Shown here: positions 47,901 through 56,150 of the stretch, in pieces | How positions within the stretch are numbered: position 1 is the first letter of the stretch | Layout of the letters: each line of letters opens with the position of its first letter | DNA from: Monarcha castaneiventris obscurior | Taxonomy: Eukaryota; Chordata; Aves; Passeriformes; Monarchidae | Assembly: GCA_026261815.1 (NCBI GenBank) | Contig: JAMPIT010000354.1 | Span: forward strand, 1,798,001 to 1,862,000 | Length of the DNA: 64,000 bases | Direction: 5' to 3' | Notes under the pieces: model-generated | Database searches by the model: none | Seen by the model: the letters and a program-made list of their open reading frames with translations, nothing else | What the model was told of the DNA's origin: nothing | Made by a program: the position numbers and the translations under genes

Positions 47901-50900
47901 GATGGCAGCACTCTGCCCTGGGACGTGGCTGTCTGTGGATGGGAAGAGTGCTCCGCTCCTGTTCTGCTGCTGAGCCCCCCCATGCTCTGGGTTCTTCCTT
48001 TCCCAGGTGTTCAGCTTTGAAAAGCTGCAGGAGAAGAAGATGTGGATTGCTGCGCAGGAATTCTGTCGGGAGCTGGGGGCCCAGCTGCTCAGCCTAGGCA
48101 GCTACGAGGAGGAGCACTTTGTTGCCAACACCCTCAACAAGATTTTTGGGTGAGAGGCTGGTGGCATCAGTGTGTGTCGCACTGCCAAAGTGTGCTTGCC
48201 ATGAGCACACAGCCCTCTTGGTGCTCTGGCACATGTGAATGGATGGATGGATGGATGGATGGATGGATGGATGTATCTGAGCACAGACTGGTGTAGAGAA
48301 GGTGCATCAGTTGTTGTGGCTGATGTGGGAGATGTGCAGGAAGTTCAGTGTAATTTGGGGATGGAGCTTGAGTTTAAAGCAGCCCCAGCCCTGAGACAGC
48401 ATGCCTGTTATCCCAGGTCCTGCCTTCAGGTGTGTGGGGATGGCAGGCTTTGAAAACAAACAGAAAAAGCCCTGACGATAAATATATATTTGTATAGAAA
48501 TATGAACCCCTCTGGTTTGAAGGGGGTTGTGTACTCACCTGTCCCCCTGGCTCCCCACAGGGAGTCGGAGCCAGAGCTGCATGAGCAGCACTGGTTCTGG
48601 ATCGGCCTGAACCGGCGGGACCCCACTGGGGACAGGAGCTGGAGGTGGAGCGACGGGCTGGGGGTGAGTCCAGGGGGCATTTGGGTTGTGGGAGGTCCAA
48701 ATCTGGTGCTGGTGAAAATGCCCAACACTGCCCATCTCTCTCAACCCCCAGTTTTTCTACCACAACTTTGACCGCAGTAACTACGATGACGATGACATCC
48801 GGAGCTGCGCGGTGCTGGATCTGGCCTCTCTGCAGTGGATGCCAATGCAGTGCGAAGCCCAGCTGGACTGGATCTGCAAACTGCCCAAAGGTATTGGGAA
48901 AGGCGTCCCCAAACGCATCAGGTGTGACTGACCCGTAGGACCATGGGCTGTGGGGTGATGGAATTTCTGGGAGGAGGGAGGGCGATTCCCAATTCAGGGG
49001 CTGGGAGAGGTGCTGTCCCTTCTGGGGGAATTAATGAGAGGCATCCTGCCATTGTAGCCCACAGATGGTTTGCGGAGAAGCATCCATGGGAGCATCCCAG
49101 CCTGCACCCCACTGACAGTTTCTCCTTGCCCTTTCTCCAGGTGCTGATGTGAAGGAGCCGGAGATCACAACCCAAGGTGCGCTGGCCACAGCCTTTTGTC
49201 ATGGTCACAGAATATTCTGAGTTGGACAGGACCCACGAGGACCATTGAGTCCAGCTCCTGGCCCTGCACCCCAGCAATCCCACTCTGCACTTGAGAGGGT
49301 TGTCCAAATGCTCCTTCAGCTCTGGCAGCCTTGTACCTGTAGTTACTGCCCTGGGGAGCCTGTTCAGTGCCTGATCTGGGGGAAGAATGTTTTTCTGATA
49401 TCCAGCCTTAACCTCTCCTGACTCAGCTTCAGGTCGTGCATAGACTGCCTGATGTCCTCAATGGATGTCTGCTGCAATGTTATCCAGAGGATGGATCCTG
49501 GGCAGGGTTGTGGGAGGGATAGGAGCCCAGACATCCTGCTGCCAGTCCGCTGCAGGAGAGGGACAAAAGCAAAGCAGACCAACAGGCAGGGACCAAGGGT
49601 CAGGATGACCATGGCAGGAGTGTCACAGCCTCAGTGTGACACCGGTCCCTGCCTGCAGGCAGCAAAGAGTGGGTGAAGTACCAGGAGGCTGAGTACAAGT
49701 TCTTCGAGCACCACTCAACATGGCTGCAGGCACAGCGCATCTGCAGCTGGTTCCAGGCCGAGCTGACGTCAGTGCACAGCGAGGCTGAGCTGCGCTTCCT
49801 GGGCCAGAACCTAAAGAAGGTACCAAGGGGATGGGAACTTCCCAGGGCATTGCTGGGCTCTGCTGCCTTGTGAGCTGCTCTTCCTTGTCTTCTTTCACCC
49901 TTTTCTGAAGGGACAATATTTGGGGATGCTAGGCTTTGCTGGGTGCATCAGTTGGTGTGGCTGATGTAGTGGCTGGTCCTGATGCCTGGGGGTGGGTTGC
50001 GGCTCAGCAAAGTGATGCTTTTTACCTTGCTTTTGCAAGCTGGGGAAGGGTGTCTGATCCCCATGGCAGCCTCAGTTGCCCCCAAAGACCCCCGGGTCCC
50101 TGAAGGGTACTGATGTGTCCTCTCTGGGCATGCAGTTCTCCAGGGGCCAGGAGCAGCACTGGTGGATTGGGCTGCACACCTACGAGAACGATGGGAGGTT
50201 CAAGTAAGTCACAGACAGCCACTGTGTCCCTGGATGTCCCCACACTACCATTCCCATAACATTCCCACACCACTATGTCCCTGCATGTCCTTACACCACC
50301 ATCCCCATCTCTCAGAGTGCCTGTGACTCAGCAATGCATCTCAGGGGTCTCATCCTGGGCTGCTGGGCTGGAGGTTTCTCACCCAAGAGGGCAGTGGTGG
50401 GACACGCTCACAGTTAGGGCATTCAGGTGGTCCCATTTGCCAAGTCACTGCTCAGCCTCGTGCTCCTCCTGATGCTGTTCCAGGTGGTCTGATGGGTCCC
50501 TCCTCAATTTTGTCTTTTGGGCGCCGGGCAAGCCTCGGCCCATCAGCAAGGACAGGAAGTGTGTGTACATGACAGCCAGCCGAGGTGAGGGCAGGGCAGG
50601 GCAGGGCTCCACATGAGGCTCTGAGGGGCTGGGGCACTGGTACCGGTGCAGAGGGGCATCATGCCCAGCCTGTCCCTCCCCACAGAGGACTGGGGGGATC
50701 AGAAGTGCATGACGGCGCTGCCTTACATCTGTAAGAGGAGCAACGGGACGGCTGTGAAGCCTTCCCTCCCTCCTGTACCTGCTGCCACGAGTGGGGGCTG
50801 TCCCCAAGGCTGGCTGCCCTTCCTCAGCAAGGTACCACTGGAGGGAGAGGGGACGGCAAGATGGGAGAGGGGATGGCAGGATGGAGAGGGGATGGCTACT

Positions 50901-53900
50901 TCCTGGTCTTCCACCAGCCCTATGGAGGCACATAGGGGGTGGCTGCAAAGTGGCAGGATGGAGAGGGATGCCTGCACACATTTTGTGGGGAATGCTGGGG
51001 GATGCATTTCCAGGGATGCTGCGAGAGATGTGCCGTGGGGTGGGGAAGGTGAGGTGTGTGTATAGGTTTGCCAGGAGAGATATGGGAAGACCAGAGGGGT
51101 TGGGGGGTGGCAGGCATGAGGGTGTGAAGGCGAGAAGGACCATTGGGGCAGAATGGGGCTGCAGAGGGTGGCTGGGTGGGGAGGCTGCAGGGCTCAGGGT
51201 TGGGGGCAGCTGCATCTCCTGGACCATCCTGTGCCCCTGCTTGTGCAGTGTTTTAGCTTCAATGGCCACAACAAAGGCGAAATAGTGAAGTGGCCAGAGG
51301 CGAAGCAGGTGTGCGAGAGCCAGGGTGCTGTCCTGGCCACCATTGCCAGCCCTCTGGAGCAGGGTAGGTCTCCTCTGCCCCACCACCCCACCCAGGTTCT
51401 ACCTGCTCGCGGTCGTCCTCAGTGCCTAACCTGTCACTTGCAGCCTTCATCACATCCATGCTGCCCAACATCTCCTTTGACCTCTGGATTGGCCTGCACG
51501 ATGCCCAGAGGGAGTTCCAGTGGGTGGAGGGGGAGCCACTGCGGCACGTGAGCTGGGCACCTGGAGAGCCCTCAGGCTGCAGCTCCTCCAGCCCCCGTGA
51601 CAAGCCGGTAAGGGAGATTCCCCATAGCACCCCCATCCCCCAGGAAAGTCTCAGCCCCAGGCCCAGCCTTGGGAAAGGAAGGATTTAGCGGACTGGGGTG
51701 GTTCTCCAAGGGCAGTGCAGGATGCAGCCCTGCAGGCTGGGGGTTCCTGGCATGGGGATCTCTGTGGTGTAGGATGACAGTGCTAAGGGAGTGCTGACCT
51801 TGTGGCTTGGCTGTGCAGACCAACTGTGTCGTGGTGTGGCATGGCTCACCCCCCATCTTCACGGGACGCTGGGATGACCGGAGCTGCCTGGAAGAGAAGC
51901 ATGGCTATGTCTGCCAGCGGAGCATAGGTAGGAGGGGGACGAGGGGACAGCCCCCGCTCTTTTGGCTGGGGATCTGCCACTGCCACCCTGGTGCCCCATG
52001 CTGTAGTGGGACTGGGGAGCTTGGGGTGATAGGTTTAGCTTTGGGAGAGCTGGGGAGGCAGACTTAACTTGGGTGGGTGGGTCCCTGGTCCCAGCCATTT
52101 ATGGGACAGCCCCAAACCTGTGCACACCAACCTGGCTCAGTGTGTCCCACAGGGATATGCATCCTGGTGGACAGCTCCCAGGTGGGGATGGTGGTAGGGT
52201 GTCACTGCTTGTCATCCCTGGGGATGTCCCTCTTCCCTTCCCAGTTGCACCAGGATGTCCCCAGGTGTAACCAGCACAACATTGCCAGGGACAGCCTGGC
52301 CTGGATAGGGATGGACAAGTGGGTGACCTACCTGGGATGCAGGAGTGTCCTCTGTTCCCTCTGACTGTGTCTCTTTGCTCCTCCAGACCCGTCCCTGAGC
52401 CCTGCGCAGACACCATTCCCCCCTTCTCCTACCGGCACCCTCTTTTACCACAACAGCACTTACCGCATCCTGCAGAAACCCCTCAGGTGGCACGAGGCGC
52501 TGCTGCTCTGTGAGACCCTCAATGCCACCCTGGCCACCATCCCCAACCCCTACAGCCAGGCCTTCCTCACGCAGGCTATCAGCAGCCTGCGGGCTCCGCT
52601 CTGGATTGGGTTGGCCAACGATGAGGTGAGGGAAGGGGGCAGGCACCTGGGGCACAGGTCCCCAGGGAGATCACAGCAGTCCCCAAGCATCTCCTCCCTG
52701 TGGTCTTCCAGGGAGGCCGGAGCTACTCATGGCTGACGGAGGAGAACCTCATCTACACCAACTGGCAGGATGGGGAGCCCCAGCAGATCACTGGCTGCTC
52801 CTACATGGACACGGACGGGAGCTGGCGCACAGCTGGCTGTGATACCAAGCTGCAGGGGGGCATCTGCCAGCTCCTAACAGGTGCTGGCCAGGGGGCCAGG
52901 GGTCCAGGTGGGGTGTGACCAAGGGTTGGAGATGGCATCACACTGGGGAGCTTCTGGAGCATGTCCTTGTGGGTCTGGGTGCCCCAGTGTGCTGTGGGAC
53001 CCTGACATCCTGTGCCCCACCACACCTTTAATGTACCATGTGCTCCTCAGGTCACCCCCGCATGCACAAGTGGAGCTACAGCGGCAGCTGTCCCAAATCG
53101 TTGGAGGACTCCTCCTGGATTCCCTTCCGGGACCACTGCTACACCTTCCACATGGAGATCACCCTGGGGCAGAAGGATGCCATGAGGAGGTGCCAGAAAG
53201 GTATGAGGGGCCTGGGGTGGTAAAGGAGGGTGATGCATCCTTGGAAAAGAAATGGAAGAGAGTGGGATCCCCAGGATGTTGGTGGGTGCAGCAGAGCCCT
53301 TTGTCACTGTGTCCGTGTCCAGCCTTGGTTAGCCATCATCTCCTTGCTGTTCCGTGTTAGGGTTCCCCAATCATCATGTGGTTCACAGGTAGGTCCTCAA
53401 CTTCGTCCTCTTGAGCACTGCTGCTCCCTAGCTCAGTCCTCTCAGTTCTGGGCTCCTCCATGACAGTCTTCCCTCTGCAGTTGGCGGCACAGTGTTGTCC
53501 ATCCAGGATGAAATGGAGAACGTCTTTGTGTGGGAGCATCTCCAGGCCTACGAGGGCATTTCCAAGGGGGCCTGGCTGGGCATGACCTTCAACCCCAAAG
53601 GTACAAAGGAAGGAATGAGATTTGACATACACCCCCAGGCACCTCCATGAATTCCCACCAAGGCTGCAGTGAGCAGAGGAAACCCTTGGTGGTAGCACCA
53701 GTGAGGGGGGCTCATGCCATGGTGTGACCAGGCTCACCAGTGTTTCAGGACATGCTGCACATGCCATGTGTGTCCTCCTCTGTCTTGGTGGGATACGAAA
53801 CCCAAAGCCTTTTCCAAGACACTGGAGCCTGCAGATTCAGGAAGGTGCACTGTAGCCCCAGGTCCTCCCCATCACACCTCCCCACCATAGAATCACAGAA

Positions 53901-55768
53901 TCATGGGATCATTTGCGTTGGAAAAGACCTTAAAGCCCATCTAGTCCCACGCCCTGCCATGGGCACCTTCCACTAGACCAGGTTGCCCAGAGCCCCATCA
54001 CACCTCCTTGTGCTTTCTGAACTGGGACAAAGATGGGGTGTCCCCTTCAGCCTTCTCAAGCCTAATTTTCCTATTTCCCAGGTGGCACCTTGGTTTGGCA
54101 TGACAACACTGCTGTGAACTACTCCAACTGGGGCCAGCACGACACGGGGCCCAGCATGCTTAGCCAGAACAGCTGCTACTGGATCCAGAGCAGCAACGGC
54201 GTATGGCGCCTAGGCTCCTGCACAAACGTAACCATGGGGGTCATTTGCAAGATCCCCCGAGGTAGGGCCCCCTCGGCTTCCCGAGGCTCCTGGGCTGATG
54301 TAGGGTGAGCTGGGGGTCTGGGCAGGGTGTTGCATGGCAGAGCTGTTGCAGTGGCAGCACCAACCACATGTTTTGGGTAATTCCAGTGCAGGGGCTTGTA
54401 TGGGTTAGTGTTCAGGTCTGCAGGTCCCCATTGGGCTCTGTGATAGGCTGTGCATGTCTCAATGGCTGGGTCAGCTCCTTGGGGCAGATTGAGGCCTGTG
54501 GGAGTGGTGGAGCAGAGCCAGAGGACGACCCCAGTTGTGCATCACCCATTGCCCGTGTGGTGCGGCACTGGGAGCAGTGCAGGGTATGGGTCCAGTGGTG
54601 TTGGTGGTGGGAAGATGGGAGAGTGTTGTGGCCATGCACTCACCTGTCTGTGTTACCTTTGCAGTGGAGGAGAGCAGCTTTTCCAGGGCAGGTGAGTGGT
54701 GAGCCTGGGCACAGTACTGGGAGGGGAAACCAGGACTGGGAGCCTGTGCCATAGCCCAGCTTGTGTAAATAACCAAAGGAGTGGGGTTTGCAGGTGGGGA
54801 ATGCGATTCCCAAGTGACTTTGGCCTTGAGTTAGAACTCCTCAGGAGCGGGAGCCATCTTTCCATGGAGGTGTGTGTCTTCCCAGCCACTCTCTTTCCTG
54901 TGCCCACACTGCCTGGTCAGTCTGGGGGATGGCCACCATGTTTGCTGGTAGGATCCCAAAGATCCATCCCAGGCAGCTGGTAAATAATCATACAAATCGG
55001 GAAAGACCCAGGGAGTCTGCCCAGTCCCAGGAGCTCTGCCAGGGGCAGGATGTGCCCAAAACAGCAAAGCAGATTCACAGTCACAGTATATGCTGAGTTG
55101 GAAGGGACCCACAGGGATAATTAACTCCAGCTCTTAAGTGAATGACCCATATAGGAATCAAATCCACAACCTTGGTGTTACTATCATCATGCTCAACCAA
55201 CTGAGCTAATCTCATTCCAGTCCTGTCCTACTCTGACCCACCACGGGGGAAACAGCACAGAAACAGGCTCCCCAGGGAAGTGGTCACAGCCCCAAGACTG
55301 CCAGAGCTCGAGAAGTGTTTGGTCAGCACTCTCAAGCACAGGGTGGGATTCTTGGGGTGTCCTGTGCAGGTCCAGGAGTTGGACTTGGTGGTCTCTATGG
55401 GTTGCTTCGAGCTCAGGACATTCTATGATTAAATGACCCTGCCCAAAAACCCAGGTCTGGCTGGAGCCCCACCAGTCCCAGCCTCTCGTGCAGGCTGAGG
55501 AAGAAACAGCCATCTGTCTGCCTCTCAGCAGCCCTTCCTCCCTGCAGCTCTGCCAGAGAACACGACAGCCATCGCAGTGGTCGTGCTGTCGACGCTGGCG
55601 CTGTGCGCCGTGCTGGGGGTTGTCATCTTCCTGTACAAGCGCCGACGGAGTGCGGAGCGTGGCGCCTTCGAGAGCGCTCGCTACAGTCGCACCACCTCCA
55701 ACCCCAGTGAATCTGCCGAGAAGAACATCCTGGTGTCGGACATGGAGATGAATGAGCAGCAAGACTAA
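29832..55768 (+). CDS. MRC2: C-type mannose receptor 2 (Endo180/uPARAP), complete, 30 coding exons
   Basis: Type I membrane endocytic receptor that takes up collagen and its fragments for lysosomal breakdown and binds the pro-uPA/uPAR complex. The 30 exons sum to 4437 nt, 1478 residues plus stop (human 1479, from memory), with matching phases and AG/GT at every junction. Signal peptide about 1-34; ricin-type cysteine-rich domain about 39-171; fibronectin II about 172-229; eight C-type lectin-like domains about 230-370, 371-521, 522-667, 668-810, 823-967, 968-1110, 1111-1246 and 1247-1396; transmembrane helix about 1412-1432; tail 1433-1478 ending [12 protein letters not shown]. Domain 2 keeps EPN and WND, the calcium and sugar ligands. 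The start ATG at 29832 is in a CpG island, has G at -3 and +4, and opens a leader with a hydrophobic core. No frameshift or premature stop is visible. Confidence 0.97.
31455..31570 (+). promoter_or_regulatory. Small CpG-rich patch in MRC2 intron 1
   Basis: About 115 bp with clustered CpG (cccggctg, gccgacc, ggccgggcctgg, cagcggccgccagcccgc, ggccgtg) inside otherwise CpG-poor intron, 1.6 kb downstream of exon 1. Possible alternative first exon or intronic enhancer; function not shown. Confidence 0.35.
35622..35990 (-). mobile_element. CR1 LINE, about 370 bp, antisense in MRC2 intron 1
   Basis: Reads as reverse-strand CR1: aaaatggcttgggttggaag, ccatgggcagggacaccttc, gtccagcctggccttggaca, agggaagaatttcttcccag, aaggctgaatatcccagctc. 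The best preserved CR1 in the window. 5'-truncated, with no intact reverse transcriptase. Confidence 0.95.
40752..41150 (+). CDS. MRC2: MRC2 exon 2 (ricin-type cysteine-rich domain)
   Basis: 399 nt, residues 39-171. [20 protein letters not shown], then [19 protein letters not shown] and [13 protein letters not shown]. Beta-trefoil ricin B-like domain. N-glycosylation sequons at NTS and [12 protein letters not shown] appears two or three residues longer than mammalian MRC2 as I recall it. Confidence 0.96.
41426..41599 (+). CDS. MRC2: MRC2 exon 3 (fibronectin type II domain)
   Basis: 174 nt, residues 172-229. [57 protein letters not shown]. All four FnII cysteines and the aromatic residues are present. 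This domain is the collagen/gelatin binding site in the family. Confidence 0.97.
41789..41953 (+). CDS. MRC2: MRC2 exon 4 (lectin-like domain 1, start)
   Basis: 165 nt, residues 230-284. [50 protein letters not shown]: the N-terminal half of the first C-type lectin-like fold. Confidence 0.97.
42100..42213 (+). CDS. MRC2: MRC2 exon 5 (lectin-like domain 1, middle)
   Basis: 114 nt, residues 285-322. [20 protein letters not shown] then [18 protein letters not shown]. Contains the WIGL motif that defines the fold. Confidence 0.97.
42900..43043 (+). CDS. MRC2: MRC2 exon 6 (lectin-like domain 1, end)
   Basis: 144 nt, residues 323-370. [40 protein letters not shown], then linker. It has QPD but NRD in place of WND, so calcium-dependent sugar binding is not expected in this domain. 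Confidence 0.97.
43557..43745 (+). CDS. MRC2: MRC2 exon 7 (lectin-like domain 2, start)
   Basis: 189 nt, residues 371-433. [60 protein letters not shown]. Acceptor cctgctag, donor gtaagg. Confidence 0.97.
44473..44627 (+). CDS. MRC2: MRC2 exon 8 (lectin-like domain 2, sugar site)
   Basis: 155 nt, residues 434-485. [20 protein letters not shown] then [20 protein letters not shown]. Contains WIGL and the EPN tripeptide of mannose-type calcium-dependent lectins. Confidence 0.97.
44877..44984 (+). CDS. MRC2: MRC2 exon 9 (lectin-like domain 2, end)
   Basis: 36 codons, residues 486-521. [20 protein letters not shown] then an acidic linker [14 protein letters not shown] completes the calcium site started by EPN in exon 8. 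Confidence 0.97.
47052..47167 (+). CDS. MRC2: MRC2 exon 10 (lectin-like domain 3, start)
   Basis: 116 nt, residues 522-559. [20 protein letters not shown] then [18 protein letters not shown]. Preceded by the longest MRC2 intron after intron 1 (2.07 kb, 44985-47051), in which no other feature is recognised. Confidence 0.96.
47303..47451 (+). CDS. MRC2: MRC2 exon 11 (lectin-like domain 3, middle)
   Basis: 149 nt, residues 560-609. [20 protein letters not shown] then [23 protein letters not shown] is a glycosylation sequon. Confidence 0.97.
47568..47785 (+). CDS. MRC2: MRC2 exon 12 (end of domain 3, linker, start of domain 4)
   Basis: 218 nt, residues 610-682. [40 protein letters not shown], then [18 protein letters not shown] Pro-rich linker separates two lectin-like domains within one exon. 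Donor gtgaag. Confidence 0.96.
48007..48149 (+). CDS. MRC2: MRC2 exon 13 (lectin-like domain 4)
   Basis: 143 nt, residues 683-729. [20 protein letters not shown] then [20 protein letters not shown]. Ends two bases into a Gly codon; donor gtgaga. A (GGAT)n array lies 90 bp downstream. Confidence 0.96.
48238..48273 (+). repeat. (GGAT)n microsatellite
   Basis: Nine near-perfect GGAT units in MRC2 intron 13. Same motif as the longer array upstream of the gene. Confidence 0.95.
48561..48663 (+). CDS. MRC2: MRC2 exon 14 (lectin-like domain 4, middle)
   Basis: 103 nt, residues 730-764. [20 protein letters not shown] then [18 protein letters not shown] motif present. Confidence 0.97.
48752..48890 (+). 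CDS. MRC2: MRC2 exon 15 (lectin-like domain 4, end)
   Basis: 139 nt, residues 765-810. [20 protein letters not shown] then [20 protein letters not shown] and ICKLPK. Separated from exon 14 by an intron of only 88 bp. Donor gtattg. Confidence 0.97.
49141..49176 (+). CDS. MRC2: MRC2 exon 16 (36-bp linker exon)
   Basis: 36 nt encoding [11 protein letters not shown] between lectin-like domains 4 and 5. Phase is the same on both sides (1-1), so skipping would keep the frame. Donor is the weak gtgcgc, and a CR1 begins 28 bp downstream. Confidence 0.9.
49205..49440 (-). mobile_element. CR1 fragment in MRC2 intron 16
   Basis: tcacagaatattctgagttg, then ggaccattgagtccagctcc, tgctccttcagctctggcag and ccttaacctctcctgactca, matching CR1 3' sequence in reverse. 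Takes up about half of the 482-bp intron. Confidence 0.85.
49659..49819 (+). CDS. MRC2: MRC2 exon 17 (lectin-like domain 5, start)
   Basis: 161 nt, residues 823-876. [20 protein letters not shown] then [20 protein letters not shown]. Acceptor gcctgcag; a second AG lies four bases in but would break the frame. Confidence 0.96.
50136..50203 (+). CDS. MRC2: MRC2 exon 18 (lectin-like domain 5, middle)
   Basis: 68 nt, residues 877-898. [20 protein letters not shown] then RF, ending two bases into a Lys codon. Donor gtaagt. Confidence 0.96.
50484..50584 (+). CDS. MRC2: MRC2 exon 19 (lectin-like domain 5)
   Basis: 101 nt, residues 899-932. [20 protein letters not shown] then [14 protein letters not shown]. 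Donor gtgagg. Confidence 0.97.
50686..50831 (+). CDS. MRC2: MRC2 exon 20 (end of domain 5, start of domain 6)
   Basis: 146 nt, residues 933-981. [20 protein letters not shown], a Pro-rich linker, then [16 protein letters not shown] is a glycosylation sequon. Confidence 0.96.
51249..51363 (+). CDS. MRC2: MRC2 exon 21 (lectin-like domain 6)
   Basis: 115 nt, residues 982-1019. [20 protein letters not shown] then [18 protein letters not shown]. Donor gtaggt. Confidence 0.96.
51444..51607 (+). CDS. MRC2: MRC2 exon 22 (lectin-like domain 6, middle)
   Basis: 164 nt, residues 1020-1074. [20 protein letters not shown] then [23 protein letters not shown] is a glycosylation sequon. Confidence 0.97.
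51819..51927 (+). CDS. MRC2: MRC2 exon 23 (lectin-like domain 6, end)
   Basis: 109 nt, residues 1075-1110. [20 protein letters not shown] then [16 protein letters not shown]. Donor gtagga. Confidence 0.97.
52387..52625 (+). CDS. MRC2: MRC2 exon 24 (linker and lectin-like domain 7, start)
   Basis: 239 nt, residues 1111-1190. A Ser/Pro-rich linker ([18 protein letters not shown]), then [20 protein letters not shown] and LWIGLANDE. The linker diverges most from the mammalian protein. Confidence 0.96.
52712..52880 (+). CDS. MRC2: MRC2 exon 25 (lectin-like domain 7, end)
   Basis: 169 nt, residues 1191-1246. [20 protein letters not shown] then [20 protein letters not shown]. Separated from exon 24 by only 86 bp. 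The donor gtgctg is weak. Confidence 0.95.
53051..53200 (+). CDS. MRC2: MRC2 exon 26 (lectin-like domain 8, start)
   Basis: 150 nt, residues 1247-1296. [20 protein letters not shown] then [20 protein letters not shown]. Donor gtatga. Confidence 0.96.
53481..53600 (+). CDS. MRC2: MRC2 exon 27 (lectin-like domain 8, middle)
   Basis: 120 nt, residues 1297-1336. [20 protein letters not shown] then [24 protein letters not shown] replaces WIGL, as in the mammalian orthologue. Donor gtacaa. Confidence 0.97.
53886..54007 (-). mobile_element. CR1 3' fragment in MRC2 intron 27
   Basis: catagaatcacagaatcatg, gcgttggaaaagaccttaaa, ccatgggcaccttccactag, gaccaggttgcccagagccc: reverse-strand CR1. Ends about 75 bp before the exon 28 acceptor; related CR1-like sequence may run on to about 54075. 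Confidence 0.9.
54082..54261 (+). CDS. MRC2: MRC2 exon 28 (lectin-like domain 8, end)
   Basis: 180 nt, residues 1337-1396. [53 protein letters not shown]. Sequons NYS and NVT. Donor gtaggg. Confidence 0.97.
54665..54691 (+). CDS. MRC2: MRC2 exon 29 (27-bp juxtamembrane microexon)
   Basis: 27 nt encoding VEESSFSRA (residues 1397-1405) in the extracellular stalk just before the membrane. Acceptor cctttgcag, donor gtgagt. The phase matches on both sides. The human protein has a same-length stalk here (AEQSSFSPS, from memory), which supports this very short exon. Confidence 0.9.
55076..55210 (-). mobile_element. tRNA-Ile-headed SINE with CR1-like tail (TguSINE1-like)
   Basis: Read on the - strand, the head is ttagctcagttggttgagca (A-box) with a B-box-like ggttgtggatttgattcc, the pattern of a tRNA-Ile gene. 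It is followed by a 3' tail matching CR1 (gggtcccttccaactcagca). This composite architecture is known for CR1-mobilised SINEs of passerine birds. It lies in MRC2 intron 29, antisense to the gene. The family name is from memory. Confidence 0.8.
55255..55430 (+). mobile_element. CR1 3' fragment in MRC2 intron 29
   Basis: acaggctccccagggaagtg, then gtccaggagttggacttggt and the terminal cattctatgatt, a sense CR1 3' end. It faces the neighbouring antisense SINE, so both 3' tails point outwards. Confidence 0.85.
55548..55768 (+). CDS. MRC2: MRC2 exon 30 (transmembrane helix, tail and stop)
   Basis: 221 nt, residues 1406-1478 plus [10 protein letters not shown], the membrane helix [20 protein letters not shown], a KRRR stop-transfer cluster, then the tail with ARYSR and the dihydrophobic LV in [13 protein letters not shown]. 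In mammalian Endo180 the LV pair is the main endocytosis signal; it is kept here. Confidence 0.97.
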
Positions 55769-56090
55769 TGGCAGAGGGGACGCTGGGGATGGGGACCTGG
55801 GGAGGGGGGAGGATGGAGAGCATCACGCACGCTATCCCCATGGCACATGGGGCAGGGGTGGCAGTGGGACCAGTGTGGGCAGGGCAGGGAGAGGGGCTGG
55901 GGTCAGGGTTGGGGTCCAATGAGGTGGGCAAGAGGAGGGAGCCGGATCCCTCCTGCCCCGCGTGTCGCTGCCGTCGCCTCTGGGCTTGTCCCCAGCTGCT
56001 GGGGATTTGCCTGCAGCAGCCGTGGAGGCAGTTTTCAGGGCTAAAAAGTTTTGAGGGAAGTTGCTGTACAAGTTTGAGAGCTTTCCAGCA

Positions 56091-56150
56091 GCATGAACAG
56101 GCTCCAAGACAGCTTTGCCTTGGGAGAAGGCAAGCACAGCCATTCAAGGC
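56091..56150 (+). repeat. 60-bp dispersed repeat, copy 1 (in MRC2 3' UTR)
   Basis: Starts gcatgaacaggctccaagac and includes ttgggagaaggcaagcac. About 90% identical (6 mismatches in 60) to 58667-58726, same orientation. Family not recognised. Confidence 0.85.

Noticed and set aside
50445..51386. 313-codon open frame on the - strand
   Set aside because: Antisense shadow of MRC2 exons 19-21 and their introns; no recognisable protein.
55130..55210. Possible functional tRNA-Ile gene
   Set aside because: It is the head of a SINE: the anticodon loop and several stem positions are altered, and it is fused to a CR1-like tail.
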